DNA of 34,256 nucleotides from Litoribacter populi (GTDB taxonomy: Bacteria > Bacteroidota > Bacteroidia > Cytophagales > Cyclobacteriaceae), in NCBI RefSeq assembly GCF_007483685.1, contig NZ_VMKN01000003.1:92491-126746 (forward strand), in the 5' to 3' direction. Below are positions 26,698-33,492 of this stretch, piece by piece (the stretch's first letter is position 1; every line of letters starts with the position of its first letter). The notes under the pieces were generated by a model, which saw only the letters and a list, made by a program, of their open reading frames with translations, ran no database searches and was not told the origin of the DNA. Both the position numbers and the translations under genes were made by a program.

Positions 26698-26773
26698 TGA
26701 TGATGTTAAATTGATATTTAAAAATAGGGCGGCAAGATAAAAAACTCTGCCTTCAAAGCCATTCCCCTTTTCA

Positions 26774-26841
26774 AAAAACCTGCCAAATCACGCAAAAACC
26801 TGCCAGGTTTAAATTTACCTCACGAAAACCTGGGGAGGTTT
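26774..26841. repeat. AAACCTG...CAGGTTT palindromic repeats between lipoprotein and uppP
   Basis: Two short palindromes are present: AAACCTGCCAGGTTT (26796-26810) and AAACCTGGGGAGGTTT (26826-26841). A third half-unit AAACCTGCC starts near 26776. On the minus strand each is followed by a short T-run, so they could act as weak tandem terminators for the upstream lipoprotein gene (stop at 26850). Confidence 0.65.
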
Positions 26842-26849
26842 AATTTATC

Positions 26850-27764
26850 TCAGAACCCATGCAAAAACCTCATCATATGCATAATGTCCTGCTTCATGAT
26901 GTTGACCTGCGCGGTGATGTTTTCCAAAAGGTCTGATCGGGTATGTAGCTGCTCAGCATTGTAAGTCCCCTTTTCTCCCATGAAAAGATCAAAATCCTTG
27001 TCAGCATACTGGGTATATGTTTCCCAGCGCTCAATCATCTGATCGCGGAGAGGTTTTTCCATCACTTCTGAAGTCTCATTGAGGTAAAACCAAACCGCAG
27101 GGGAAAAAATACCCGCTGAATTATCCTTTTCTATTACCATTTCAATGATATTGACCGGGTGTTCTACTTCCATCTTGCGAGTCAATAAGAGTATTTTCAC
27201 GGCAATGTATACCTCCACAAGTGCTCCGGCCAAGATCACGCCTTCCACCGCTGGACTTTGCCATCCGCCCAGATTGGTAACCCCACGTGCGGTGGCCATC
27301 CCTGCCCCAATGGTTATTGCGGCCACGGTGAGCTTTCTTTCTTGGTTTCCCACTTTCCGGTCAAGGTATGTTGCCAACTGGGTGCTATTCTCTTCCTCGC
27401 AGATCAATCCGCTAGCAATGGCCGAAACCTCCATTTCAGCAAGGTCTACCACACGGATCAACTGGTCCCTCAACCTTTTGATATCCTCCTCCGGCTCCTC
27501 ATCCATTTTCATCTGCACCAGCCGCTGGAGGTCTTCTTCCATCTCCAAGGCCAAACTCAAAAAATGCTTTCTGCGGTCAATTTCATCCTGGTACTTTTCA
27601 TCAAGTTCCTTAAACTCTATATCTGTTGGGGTAAAATGCTTGTCTACAAGGGTAGAAAAGCACTCTGCTTGAATAGGCAACTCCGTGGAAACCACCTTTT
27701 TCTGCCCGATACAACCGGTGAGTAAAACGACAAAAAATATAAAGTAAATATGACTTTTAAGCAT
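26850..27764 (-). CDS. Uncharacterised 304-aa lipoprotein (paralogue 2), upstream of uppP
   Basis: It has the same length and layout as 24973-25887, with lipobox LTGC and the cysteine also at residue 18. It shares MEVSAIASGLICEEENSTQLA, ERKLTVAAI, two hydrophobic Gly/Ala-rich segments (about 148-165 and 172-192), MEVEHPVN, EKDNSAGIFSPAVWFYL, RWETYTQYAD and NAEQLHTRSDLLENI. The two copies have diverged most in the first 100 residues. No enzymatic motif was recognised. A lipid anchor plus a membrane hairpin is an unusual combination, and I infer an envelope-associated role. Palindromic repeats separate it from uppP. Confidence 0.78.
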   Translation of the reverse strand: MLKSHIYFIFFVVLLTGCIGQKKVVSTELPIQAECFSTLVDKHFTPTDIEFKELDEKYQDEIDRRKHFLSLALEMEEDLQRLVQMKMDEEPEEDIKRLRDQLIRVVDLAEMEVSAIASGLICEEENSTQLATYLDRKVGNQERKLTVAAITIGAGMATARGVTNLGGWQSPAVEGVILAGALVEVYIAVKILLLTRKMEVEHPVNIIEMVIEKDNSAGIFSPAVWFYLNETSEVMEKPLRDQMIERWETYTQYADKDFDLFMGEKGTYNAEQLHTRSDLLENITAQVNIMKQDIMHMMRFLHGF

Positions 27765-27860
27765 AATTTAGGCATAAAACACACCCATTTAACTCGCAGG
27801 GGGGCCATTTGTTATGAAACCACATTACTTGTATGGAGAAGCATAATCCGTAAAGTATTT

Positions 27861-27931
27861 ATTAGTAAGAAGGGAAAGGTAAGAAGTCAGAGGTAAAACC
27901 GTTTACTTCTGACTTCTTACCTCTTACTAAT
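27861..27931. repeat. Seven-base-period repeat folded into a long inverted repeat
   Basis: GGTAAGAAGTCAGAGGTAAA (27878-27897) is complementary, with one mismatch, to 27902-27921 across a four-base loop. Outside a seven-base internal loop, ATTAGTAAGA (27861-27870) pairs with TCTTACTAAT (27922-27931). The arm can be read as heptamers AGTAAGA, AGGGAAA, GGTAAGA, AGTCAGA, GGTAAAA. It lies downstream of the serine-hydrolase gene and may terminate its transcription. Confidence 0.8.
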
Positions 27932-27966
27932 TCCTCTCTGTGTCCTCCGCGCCTTAGTGGTTGTTA
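27932..27966. repeat. Half copy of the CTTTGCG-type repeat
   Basis: CTCTGTGTCCTCCGCGCC followed by TTAGTGGTTGTTAT resembles the CTCTGTG-CTCTTTGCCTCTGTGGTT tail of the repeat at 23387-23540. Only one arm is present here, next to the heptamer palindrome. Confidence 0.5.
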
Positions 27967-27978
27967 TATCATGATAAT

Positions 27979-29784
27979 CTACTTCCGTTTCGCCCTGAAA
28001 GTCCCATTCGGCTGCTCAAAAACCGCTTCGTTAATCTTATCCTCCTCATCCCGATCAAACCGAATCTTGAATCCTTCCACAATTTTCAACGTAAAGGTAT
28101 CCTCTTCAATAGCCAGCAAATCATACTCAGGCTGGCCAGGGACAAAAAGGTAAAGTGTGGAATCATCGCCTTCTTTGAGGTAAAAGCGGATGGTCTGCCC
28201 ACCCAAACTGTATTCACCTTCATACTCCTTCATTTTTTCCGTATCAACCTCCACCTCTTTGGGCTTTCTTCTAAACTCCAAGGCATCCACGGTGGGTTCC
28301 AATTTTACAGTCAGGGCAGAAATGTCCCCACTGTCCCCAATCCTGAAATTCAGCCTCAAAGGCGACATCTCCAGCGTATCAGGCAGGCCATTTTCCACAG
28401 GGTAAGGCATGAAGACATTATAGTGAACATGTTTGAGCCACATCGACTCCTTCTTAGTCTTTGCATACAAAGAGTCATTTTGTACTTCAATGGTAAACTT
28501 GCCATAACCTGGATTAGTGTAATCCCCCTCAAATTCTCTCAAATTATGGGTAGGCTTGGTGCCTCTCTTCTGGCTTGAACTCATTGATACTTGCACTGAA
28601 TCCTGCTCAGCCTTTGCTTTGTCTGCTCTTTCCTTTATCAGGTTGTTCCAGTCTGTTGATTCAACGCTCAGCATCTTGTCTGAAATGATGTTTCTAACGA
28701 TATTCGGTACTGAGGAGCCGTTTTGATTGACCAATACCGCAATCCCCACACTGTCAGTTGGGTAGAAGGCAACATTAGCCGAAAAACCATCAATATTGCC
28801 TCCATGCTCTACTCTGTAATGTCCTTTGTAGGAGCTTACCATCCAGCCATAACCGTATGAACTCAAGTGCAGGTCAGGTTGGTCGGCGGTAGGGGGGCCT
28901 GAGCTCATCACCATATGAGGACTGATGGCCTCTTGAATATAACCTGGGGAAAGAATCTGCTCATCATTATATTTTCCGCCATTGATCCAAGTGATCAGCC
29001 ATTTGGAAAGGTCTTCCACGTTGCTGTTGATACTTCCCGCCGGACCCATGGCCGCAATGTCATAATAATCCATTTTGGTAACTATGGAGTCATTTTTCAG
29101 CTTGTAGCCAAATGCTGCTTCCTTGCCGTTTTTCAATCCGTCGATTTTGGCAGTCGAACTGGACATGCCCAGGGGCTCAAAAAACTGCTCGGCAATATTA
29201 TCCTCCCAGCTTTTACCATATAGCTTTTCAGAAATCACCCCCTGAAGCAAATACATGAAATTGTTGTAATACCAGGTCTCTCGGACCTTGGCAAATGGCT
29301 CATGATGGGCAATTCGCTGCACCAAACTGTCACGGGAATCAGTAGAAAAAAGATACCAGCTAATATCGTGTCGGGGCAGTCCGGTCCTATGAGTCATCAA
29401 ATCTCGGATAGTCACCATGTTGTTTAACTCATTATTCTTGAACTGCAATTCGGGAATATGCTTGATTGGGCTATCCTCAAGTTTGAGTTTGCCCTCATCC
29501 CGCAGTTTCCCCATCAGTGCCGAGGTAAAAGCTTTTGAACTAGAACCGATGGCATATAGTGTTTGTGGAGTAGCTGGCAACTGGTTTTCATAATCCCGAT
29601 ACCCGAAGCCTTTACTGTAAATCACTTTATCCTTATCCACCACCACTACTGAAAATCCTGGCGCTTGCCAAGTCTCCAATACTTTTTCCAATTCCTCTTC
29701 AAGACCCTCGAGACGCTTGTCCTGAGACATCACTGAAAAATTAAAGCCTACCAACAGGCCTAATAGCACACCTATCTTTTTCAT
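27979..29784 (-). CDS. Serine hydrolase, class C beta-lactamase / penicillin-binding-protein-like, with DUF3471-type tail
   Basis: The protein is about 601 residues from MKKIGVLLG, with a signal peptide ending near SVMSQ (residue 21); an ATG four codons earlier is less likely. The serine-protease-like beta-lactamase domain occupies about 25-370. The SxxK motif is S81-S-S-K84, the YxN motif is Y174-N-N, and HGG (328-330) takes the place of KTG. The C-terminal 230 residues form two beta-rich repeats (EFEGDYTNPGYGKFTIEV; MKEYEGEYSLGGQTIRFYL) of the DUF3471 type. Probably a periplasmic esterase or D-amino-peptidase-like enzyme; true beta-lactamase activity is unproven. Confidence 0.92.
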   Translation of the reverse strand: MKKIGVLLGLLVGFNFSVMSQDKRLEGLEEELEKVLETWQAPGFSVVVVDKDKVIYSKGFGYRDYENQLPATPQTLYAIGSSSKAFTSALMGKLRDEGKLKLEDSPIKHIPELQFKNNELNNMVTIRDLMTHRTGLPRHDISWYLFSTDSRDSLVQRIAHHEPFAKVRETWYYNNFMYLLQGVISEKLYGKSWEDNIAEQFFEPLGMSSSTAKIDGLKNGKEAAFGYKLKNDSIVTKMDYYDIAAMGPAGSINSNVEDLSKWLITWINGGKYNDEQILSPGYIQEAISPHMVMSSGPPTADQPDLHLSSYGYGWMVSSYKGHYRVEHGGNIDGFSANVAFYPTDSVGIAVLVNQNGSSVPNIVRNIISDKMLSVESTDWNNLIKERADKAKAEQDSVQVSMSSSQKRGTKPTHNLREFEGDYTNPGYGKFTIEVQNDSLYAKTKKESMWLKHVHYNVFMPYPVENGLPDTLEMSPLRLNFRIGDSGDISALTVKLEPTVDALEFRRKPKEVEVDTEKMKEYEGEYSLGGQTIRFYLKEGDDSTLYLFVPGQPEYDLLAIEEDTFTLKIVEGFKIRFDRDEEDKINEAVFEQPNGTFRAKRK

Positions 29785-29910
29785 AAAAATCAACATTTAA
29801 CGTTATCCGAACGGAATTTAGGTAAAAATGTCGAAAATATGACTAAAAAACATTCAATAATAAATGATTTATCGAAAAGGATATTAAAAAGTTAGTAGAC
29901 ACCTTCTATA

Positions 29911-30843
29911 TCATTTAACCAATCGATATTTCATCCTTTTATAGGTATAACTTGGCAGGGCACGAAAGGACAGAACAATCACTATGGTCAATAATACAGA
30001 AGCAAACATAAAAACAGTATCAAGACCGAACCCAAAATCCACGATTGCCCCGAACGCAAATGGACCAATTGCCGTACTCATCACCATTAGGGAGGTGAAA
30101 ATGCTCCTTACCGAACCAATCGACCGCGTGCCGAAAAACTCAACCTGAAGCGCAGACTTCAGGGCACCCCCAAAGCCAGCCGAAAGCCCCAACAGTGTCA
30201 TATAGACAAATACCGCAAAGCGGAAGTCCAAAAACCAGATGCTGAACACTCCCAGCAAAAACGGTATCAAATAAAAAGGGAAAAACACTTTTGCGGTATA
30301 CTTATCAATCAGGGGGCCGGCGAAGAGAATAGCTACAGAACCTGCAATGGCATATGCCGTTAAGCCCATTGCCATCCATTCCAGTGACCATCCTTTAAAA
30401 TCGGCTATGGCAAATTGATAAAAGAAAAGACCGGTTACGGTAAATGAAAGGACAAAAACATTTGGGGCAAGCGTCCAGAAACTCTTAGATTTGAGTATCT
30501 GCCATTGGCTAATGTTTGCTTCACTCTCCCGTGCCGTTTGGCTCAAAGGTCGACTTTCCTTTACCACCAAGTGCTTCTCCTTAATTAATCCATAGACAAA
30601 AGCAGGCACCAATAAAAGCACTGCGGCTGCACTGAACCAGAGAGAACCCCTCCAACCAAAAATTGCAATTACTCCAAGCACCAGCAAAGGCAAAAACGCC
30701 TCGCCAAGTGGATGACCCAAGGAGGCCAGACTGATGGCCTTTCCCCGGCCATCATCGAAATACTTGGACATGGAGGTAATGCGGATCATCGAGGTACCCA
30801 GAATAAAAAATAACAGAAGGACTATGGATATATTCTTAAACAT
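29911..30843 (-). pseudogene. MFS transporter lacking its N-terminal transmembrane helices
   Basis: The 310-residue frame has about nine transmembrane segments and clear MFS sequence. The loop after the first helix, SMSKYFDDGRGKAISLASLG followed by HPLGEAFLP, matches the region around TM4-5 of MFS proteins whose usual length is about 400 residues. So roughly the first 90-100 residues (TM1-3) are absent. An in-frame TAA lies 18 bases upstream of the ATG, and no missing helices are found before the divergent GH16 gene. It is most likely a 5'-truncated remnant. The remaining frame has no internal stop, so the loss may be recent. Substrate unknown. Confidence 0.72.
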
Positions 30844-30956
30844 GATATTAGGCTTGACTTAAATAATAAGCTATTTTAGCATACAAAGTTTATAAGCATA
30901 CCCCCCAAATTCAACCCTTCTCTTAGGAGAGGTGCAGGAATTTGAACGATAGATAT

Positions 30957-31859
30957 ATGGTCAGAAGAACGGAAAAGGCGAATAGCAAAAGTTACATTTC
31001 AATTACTTTCATATCTTTTACCCTAATTCTCTTATCCTCATGCAAGTCCTTACAACTAACCACCATGGATGAACCCATAACCCCTCCAGAGGGATACGAA
31101 TTGGTCTGGCATAATGAATTTAATTATAAGGGACAACCTAACCCTGAATTCTGGACTTATGAGGAAGGTTATATCAGAAACCTTGAGCTACAATACTACA
31201 GGCCTCAAAACGCTAAAGTGAAAAATGGCAAATTGGTAATAGTAGGCAGAAAGCAGAGAGTAAAAAACCAGGATTACGATCCTTCAAGCGAAAATTGGAA
31301 AAGCGAAAGGGAATATGCTGAATATACTTCCTCCAGTATTACCACCCAAGGAAGGAAGGAATTCAGGTATGGCATTTTTGAATTCCGAGCTAAACTTGAT
31401 CCCGCCGAAGGCCTCTGGCCAGCCATTTGGACCCTGGGTACAGAAAGACCTTGGCCGGAAAACGGGGAAATAGATATCCTCGAGTTTTTCCGCATCGAAG
31501 GCGTACCCACCATGGTTACCAATGTGGTTTGGCTAGATGAAAACGGAAAGCCCTACCTGGAAGACAGCAAAACTCCTCTCAGCCATTTTACACAACAGGA
31601 CCCCAAGTGGCTTGATAAATTCCACATTTGGAAATTGGAATGGACCGAGGAGCACATCAAAATCTTCATCGACGACATCTTGTTCAATGAAGTGGCTCTG
31701 GATGACACCTATCAGCCAGATGGCTACAACCCTTTCCACGATCCACATTATATCTTAATTAACCTAGCCATTGGGGCCGGGGGTGGTGACCCAAGCCAAA
31801 TCCGCTTTCCCAGAAAACTGGAAGTGGATTATGTGAGGGTTTTTCAGAAGAAAAGTTAG
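30957..31859 (+). CDS. GH16 glycoside hydrolase lipoprotein (beta-glucanase/laminarinase-like)
   Basis: The protein is about 300 residues from the ATG at 30957; a TTG five codons earlier is rejected. The lipobox is LLSSC with the cysteine at residue 29, so it is surface- or periplasm-anchored. The GH16 jelly-roll covers about 45-298: YELVWHNEFNYKG, YGIFEFRAKLDPAEGLWPAI, and the catalytic block ENGEIDILEFF with nucleophile E171, helper D173 and acid/base E176. The C-terminal LEVDYVRVFQK is typical. It should hydrolyse beta-1,3 or mixed-linked glucans; exact specificity cannot be read. A small AGGAGAGG-containing hairpin (about 30917-30932) lies before the start. It stands alone, divergent from the MFS remnant. 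Confidence 0.94.
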   Translation: MVRRTEKANSKSYISITFISFTLILLSSCKSLQLTTMDEPITPPEGYELVWHNEFNYKGQPNPEFWTYEEGYIRNLELQYYRPQNAKVKNGKLVIVGRKQRVKNQDYDPSSENWKSEREYAEYTSSSITTQGRKEFRYGIFEFRAKLDPAEGLWPAIWTLGTERPWPENGEIDILEFFRIEGVPTMVTNVVWLDENGKPYLEDSKTPLSHFTQQDPKWLDKFHIWKLEWTEEHIKIFIDDILFNEVALDDTYQPDGYNPFHDPHYILINLAIGAGGGDPSQIRFPRKLEVDYVRVFQKKS

Positions 31860-31920
31860 GCACCTACCAGGAGGTAACCCAATAGGCAGGCTGCACAATT
31901 TTTTTCCTACCTTTATATCA

Positions 31921-32289
31921 ATGAAAAAGTCAATCACCCTATCAGTTTCCGGTATCCTCGCTTCTATCACCGCTTCCCTCTGCTGCATAGCCCCTGTTAT
32001 GGCCTTTTTAGCAGGTTCGGGTGGCGTGGCTTCCAATTTTGCTTGGGTTGAACCTTTCAGACCCTTTTTATCAGGCATCACGGTAGCTTTCCTAGGATTG
32101 GCCTGGTACAATCAAATATCCCAATCGAGAAAAACTACCCCAGATTGCAGCACTTCATGCGATCCTAAACCTTCCTTCCTACAAGGCAAAGCATTTCTGA
32201 CAGCCGTAACCGTTTTTGCTTTTTTAGCACTCAGTTTTCCTTCTTATTCCTCTTATTTTATACCCTACAGCGGAAGAGGTACCAGATGA
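31921..32289 (+). CDS. MerT-type mercury transport part of a frameshifted merTP gene
   Basis: These 122 residues match the MerT half of Bacteroidota MerTP fusions. TM1 carries the vicinal cysteine pair C21-C22 in SITASLCCIAPVMAF. WVEPFRPFLSGITVAFLGLA is TM2, a cytosolic pair sits in DCSTSC (about 80-85), and TM3 is AFLTAVTVFAFLALSFPSY. The frame then ends abruptly at PYSGRGTR-stop. In the +1 frame, from about 32270, the expected fusion continues AEEVPDEALFNTHSVEFSV into a MerP domain. So the gene looks split by a single-base insertion or two-base loss near 32250-32280. MerT moves Hg2+ across the inner membrane; no merA or merR is in view. Confidence 0.85.
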   Translation: MKKSITLSVSGILASITASLCCIAPVMAFLAGSGGVASNFAWVEPFRPFLSGITVAFLGLAWYNQISQSRKTTPDCSTSCDPKPSFLQGKAFLTAVTVFAFLALSFPSYSSYFIPYSGRGTR

Positions 32290-32518
32290 GGCATTGTTTA
32301 ATACTCATTCGGTGGAGTTCAGTGTAAAAGGGATGACATGTAGCGGCTGTGAGCCAACTGTTAACCTTCAAGCCAAGCAAGTTGATGGTGTGATCCAATC
32401 TCACACCTCCTTTGATGAATCCAAGGCCGTAATCATATTTGATCCAAGCCGAACCTCAGCTGATGAAATCCTCGTCGCGTTAAATAAAACCGGATATCGA
32501 ATAGACCTAAAGAAATAG
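32270..32518 (+). CDS. MerP-type heavy-metal-associated domain, displaced frame of merTP
   Basis: The 82-residue frame contains an HMA domain with the metal site GMTCSGCE and the fold landmarks VEFSVKG, VDGVIQSHTSFDESKAVIIF and ADEILVALNKTGYRI. It has no ATG upstream of the metal motif; the only possible independent start is TTG at 32294. Its reading continues backwards in frame into sequence that matches the MerT-MerP linker of fused proteins. I therefore read it as the C-terminal half of merTP put out of frame. It ends two bases before the next ATG. A natural frameshift or a sequencing error remain alternatives. Confidence 0.8.
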   Translation, partial: AEEVPDEALFNTHSVEFSVKGMTCSGCEPTVNLQAKQVDGVIQSHTSFDESKAVIIFDPSRTSADEILVALNKTGYRIDLKK

Positions 32519-32520
32519 AT

Positions 32521-32727
32521 ATGTCAGCCCAATTAGCCTCCACGATCACCTGCCCTTTCTGTGGACACCAAAAAGAAGAACAAATGCCCACCGACGCCTG
32601 TCAATTTTTCTATGACTGCGAAAACTGCCAGGTTGTTATTAAGCCAAAAGCCGGAGACTGCTGCGTATATTGCAGCTACGGCACCGTCCCTTGTCCCCCT
32701 ATACAAAAGGGAAAAAGCTGTTGCTAA
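32521..32727 (+). CDS. GDCCVxC-domain small cysteine-rich protein
   Basis: This 68-residue protein has eleven cysteines. A zinc-ribbon-like start CPFCG (11-15) and CENC (33-36) lead into the family signature AGDCCVYCSYGTVPCPPIQ (45-62), followed by a CC C-terminus. This is the GDCCVxC (seleno)protein family, which I know from metal- and mercury-related gene neighbourhoods; here the positions are Cys, not Sec. It starts two bases after the merTP remnant, so it is in the same operon. A role in thiol chemistry or mercury handling is inferred from that position. Confidence 0.88.
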   Translation: MSAQLASTITCPFCGHQKEEQMPTDACQFFYDCENCQVVIKPKAGDCCVYCSYGTVPCPPIQKGKSCC

Positions 32728-32733
32728 CCCGTT

Positions 32734-32779
32734 GTCCCGAAGCTGCGCCTCGGGACTATGAAAATTGAGGCTTTGCCTC
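32734..32779. repeat. Two adjacent hairpins after the mer operon
   Basis: GTCCCGA (32734-32740) pairs with TCGGGAC (32750-32756) around AGCTGCGCC. GAGGC (32767-32771) pairs with GCCTC (32775-32779) around TTT. They may terminate the mer transcript, though no long T-run follows. The first shares the GCTGCGC core with hairpins at 33298-33328 and 33382-33420. Confidence 0.65.
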
Positions 32780-32786
32780 TAAAATT

Positions 32787-32866
32787 AACCGCAAAGACCC
32801 CAAAGTAGCGCAAAGAACTTAGAGTTATATGCCTCCCCTTTGCGCCTCTTAGCGTCCTTTGCGGTT
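32787..32866. repeat. CTTTGCG-type interspersed inverted repeat (copy 2)
   Basis: AACCGCAAAGACCCC (32787) and GCGCAAAG form the left arm. CTTTGCGCC, AGCG and CCTTTGCGGTT (ending 32866) form the right arm. The arms are complementary at their ends and imperfect inside. It is closely related to the repeat at 23387-23540. Confidence 0.75.
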
Positions 32867-32931
32867 TATCTTTTCTCATGACCCCAATTATTTAGTAAAA
32901 CATTTAAGGGTAATTTTAGTAACTTTATCAT

Positions 32932-33304
32932 ATGGACTCCGAGGAAAAAATATCCAAAGCAGAAGAACCCTTAGCTGCTTATCCAGGCAAATACTCTTAT
33001 GCCGACTACTTGACCAGGGATATGGGGGAGATGGTGGAAATCATCAAAGGCAAGGTCTACAAGTGACAAAAGCAAATTGGACGAGGCAGGTTGCGTGGGT
33101 GCACCAGATTTAATTGTAGAGATCCTTTCCCCAAGCAACAACAAAAAGGATTTGAAGATCAAGTACGAGCTTTATCAGGAATACGGGGTGAAAGAATACT
33201 GGATACTTCACCCCATTGCCCAAACCTTAATCATTTACACGATTGAGGACGGAAAGTACCTAGCTTCCCGGCTTTTTGGTACGGGAGATAAGGTGGCTTT
33301 CTGA
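32932..33304 (+). pseudogene. Uma2-family endonuclease remnant with 185-bp internal deletion
   Basis: The first 44 codons (ATG at 32932, ISKAEEPLAAYPGKYSYADY) match the intact neighbour at 33493 almost exactly, then hit TGA at 33064-33066. In another frame the sequence resumes as DKSKLDEAGCVGAPDLIVEI and runs to GTGDKVAF-stop at 33304. Aligned with the intact copy, bases corresponding to 33624-33808 are missing, between two GTG triplets. 185 is not a multiple of three, so the frame is lost. The last 20 or so residues are also replaced, by a hairpin that starts inside the stop codon region. The catalytic Asp equivalent to D101 is deleted. Confidence 0.9.
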
Positions 33305-33328
33305 ATGGGCGCTGCGCGCATTCAGAAA
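33298..33328. repeat. Hairpin at the 3' end of the Uma2 remnant
   Basis: TTTCTGAATG (33298-33307) pairs perfectly with CATTCAGAAA (33319-33328), with GGCGCTGCGCG between. The stem overlaps the remnant's stop codon. The loop contains the GCTGCGC core seen in two other nearby hairpins. Confidence 0.75.
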
Positions 33329-33435
33329 TTTAGGGGTTTAGGCGCGAGGCGATGCAACCTTCATCCCAAAACTTCTAAACAATCCCGCACCGCATAGAGC
33401 GCAGCTATGCGGTGCGGGATGACTAAACTCCTAAA
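33329..33435. repeat. Nested inverted repeat between the two Uma2 genes
   Basis: The inner perfect 16-bp stem is ATCCCGCACCGCATAG (33382-33397) with CTATGCGGTGCGGGAT (33405-33420) around AGCGCAG. The outer arms TTTAGGGGTTTAG (33329-33341) and CTAAACTCCTAAA (33423-33435) are complementary with one mismatch. There is no gene in the 188 bases between the Uma2 remnant and the intact copy. Confidence 0.8.
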
Positions 33436-33492
33436 CCGAAATTAACCATCTACTTATCAGATACATTTCCTACAATTTTGTATTTTTAAGAT

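Noticed and set aside
27961-28578. 205-residue plus-strand reading frame
   Set aside because: It lies entirely antisense to the well-supported serine hydrolase and has no family features.
31921-32727. Complete mercury-resistance operon
   Set aside because: No MerR regulator or MerA reductase is visible; only the frameshifted merTP and the GDCCVxC gene are present.
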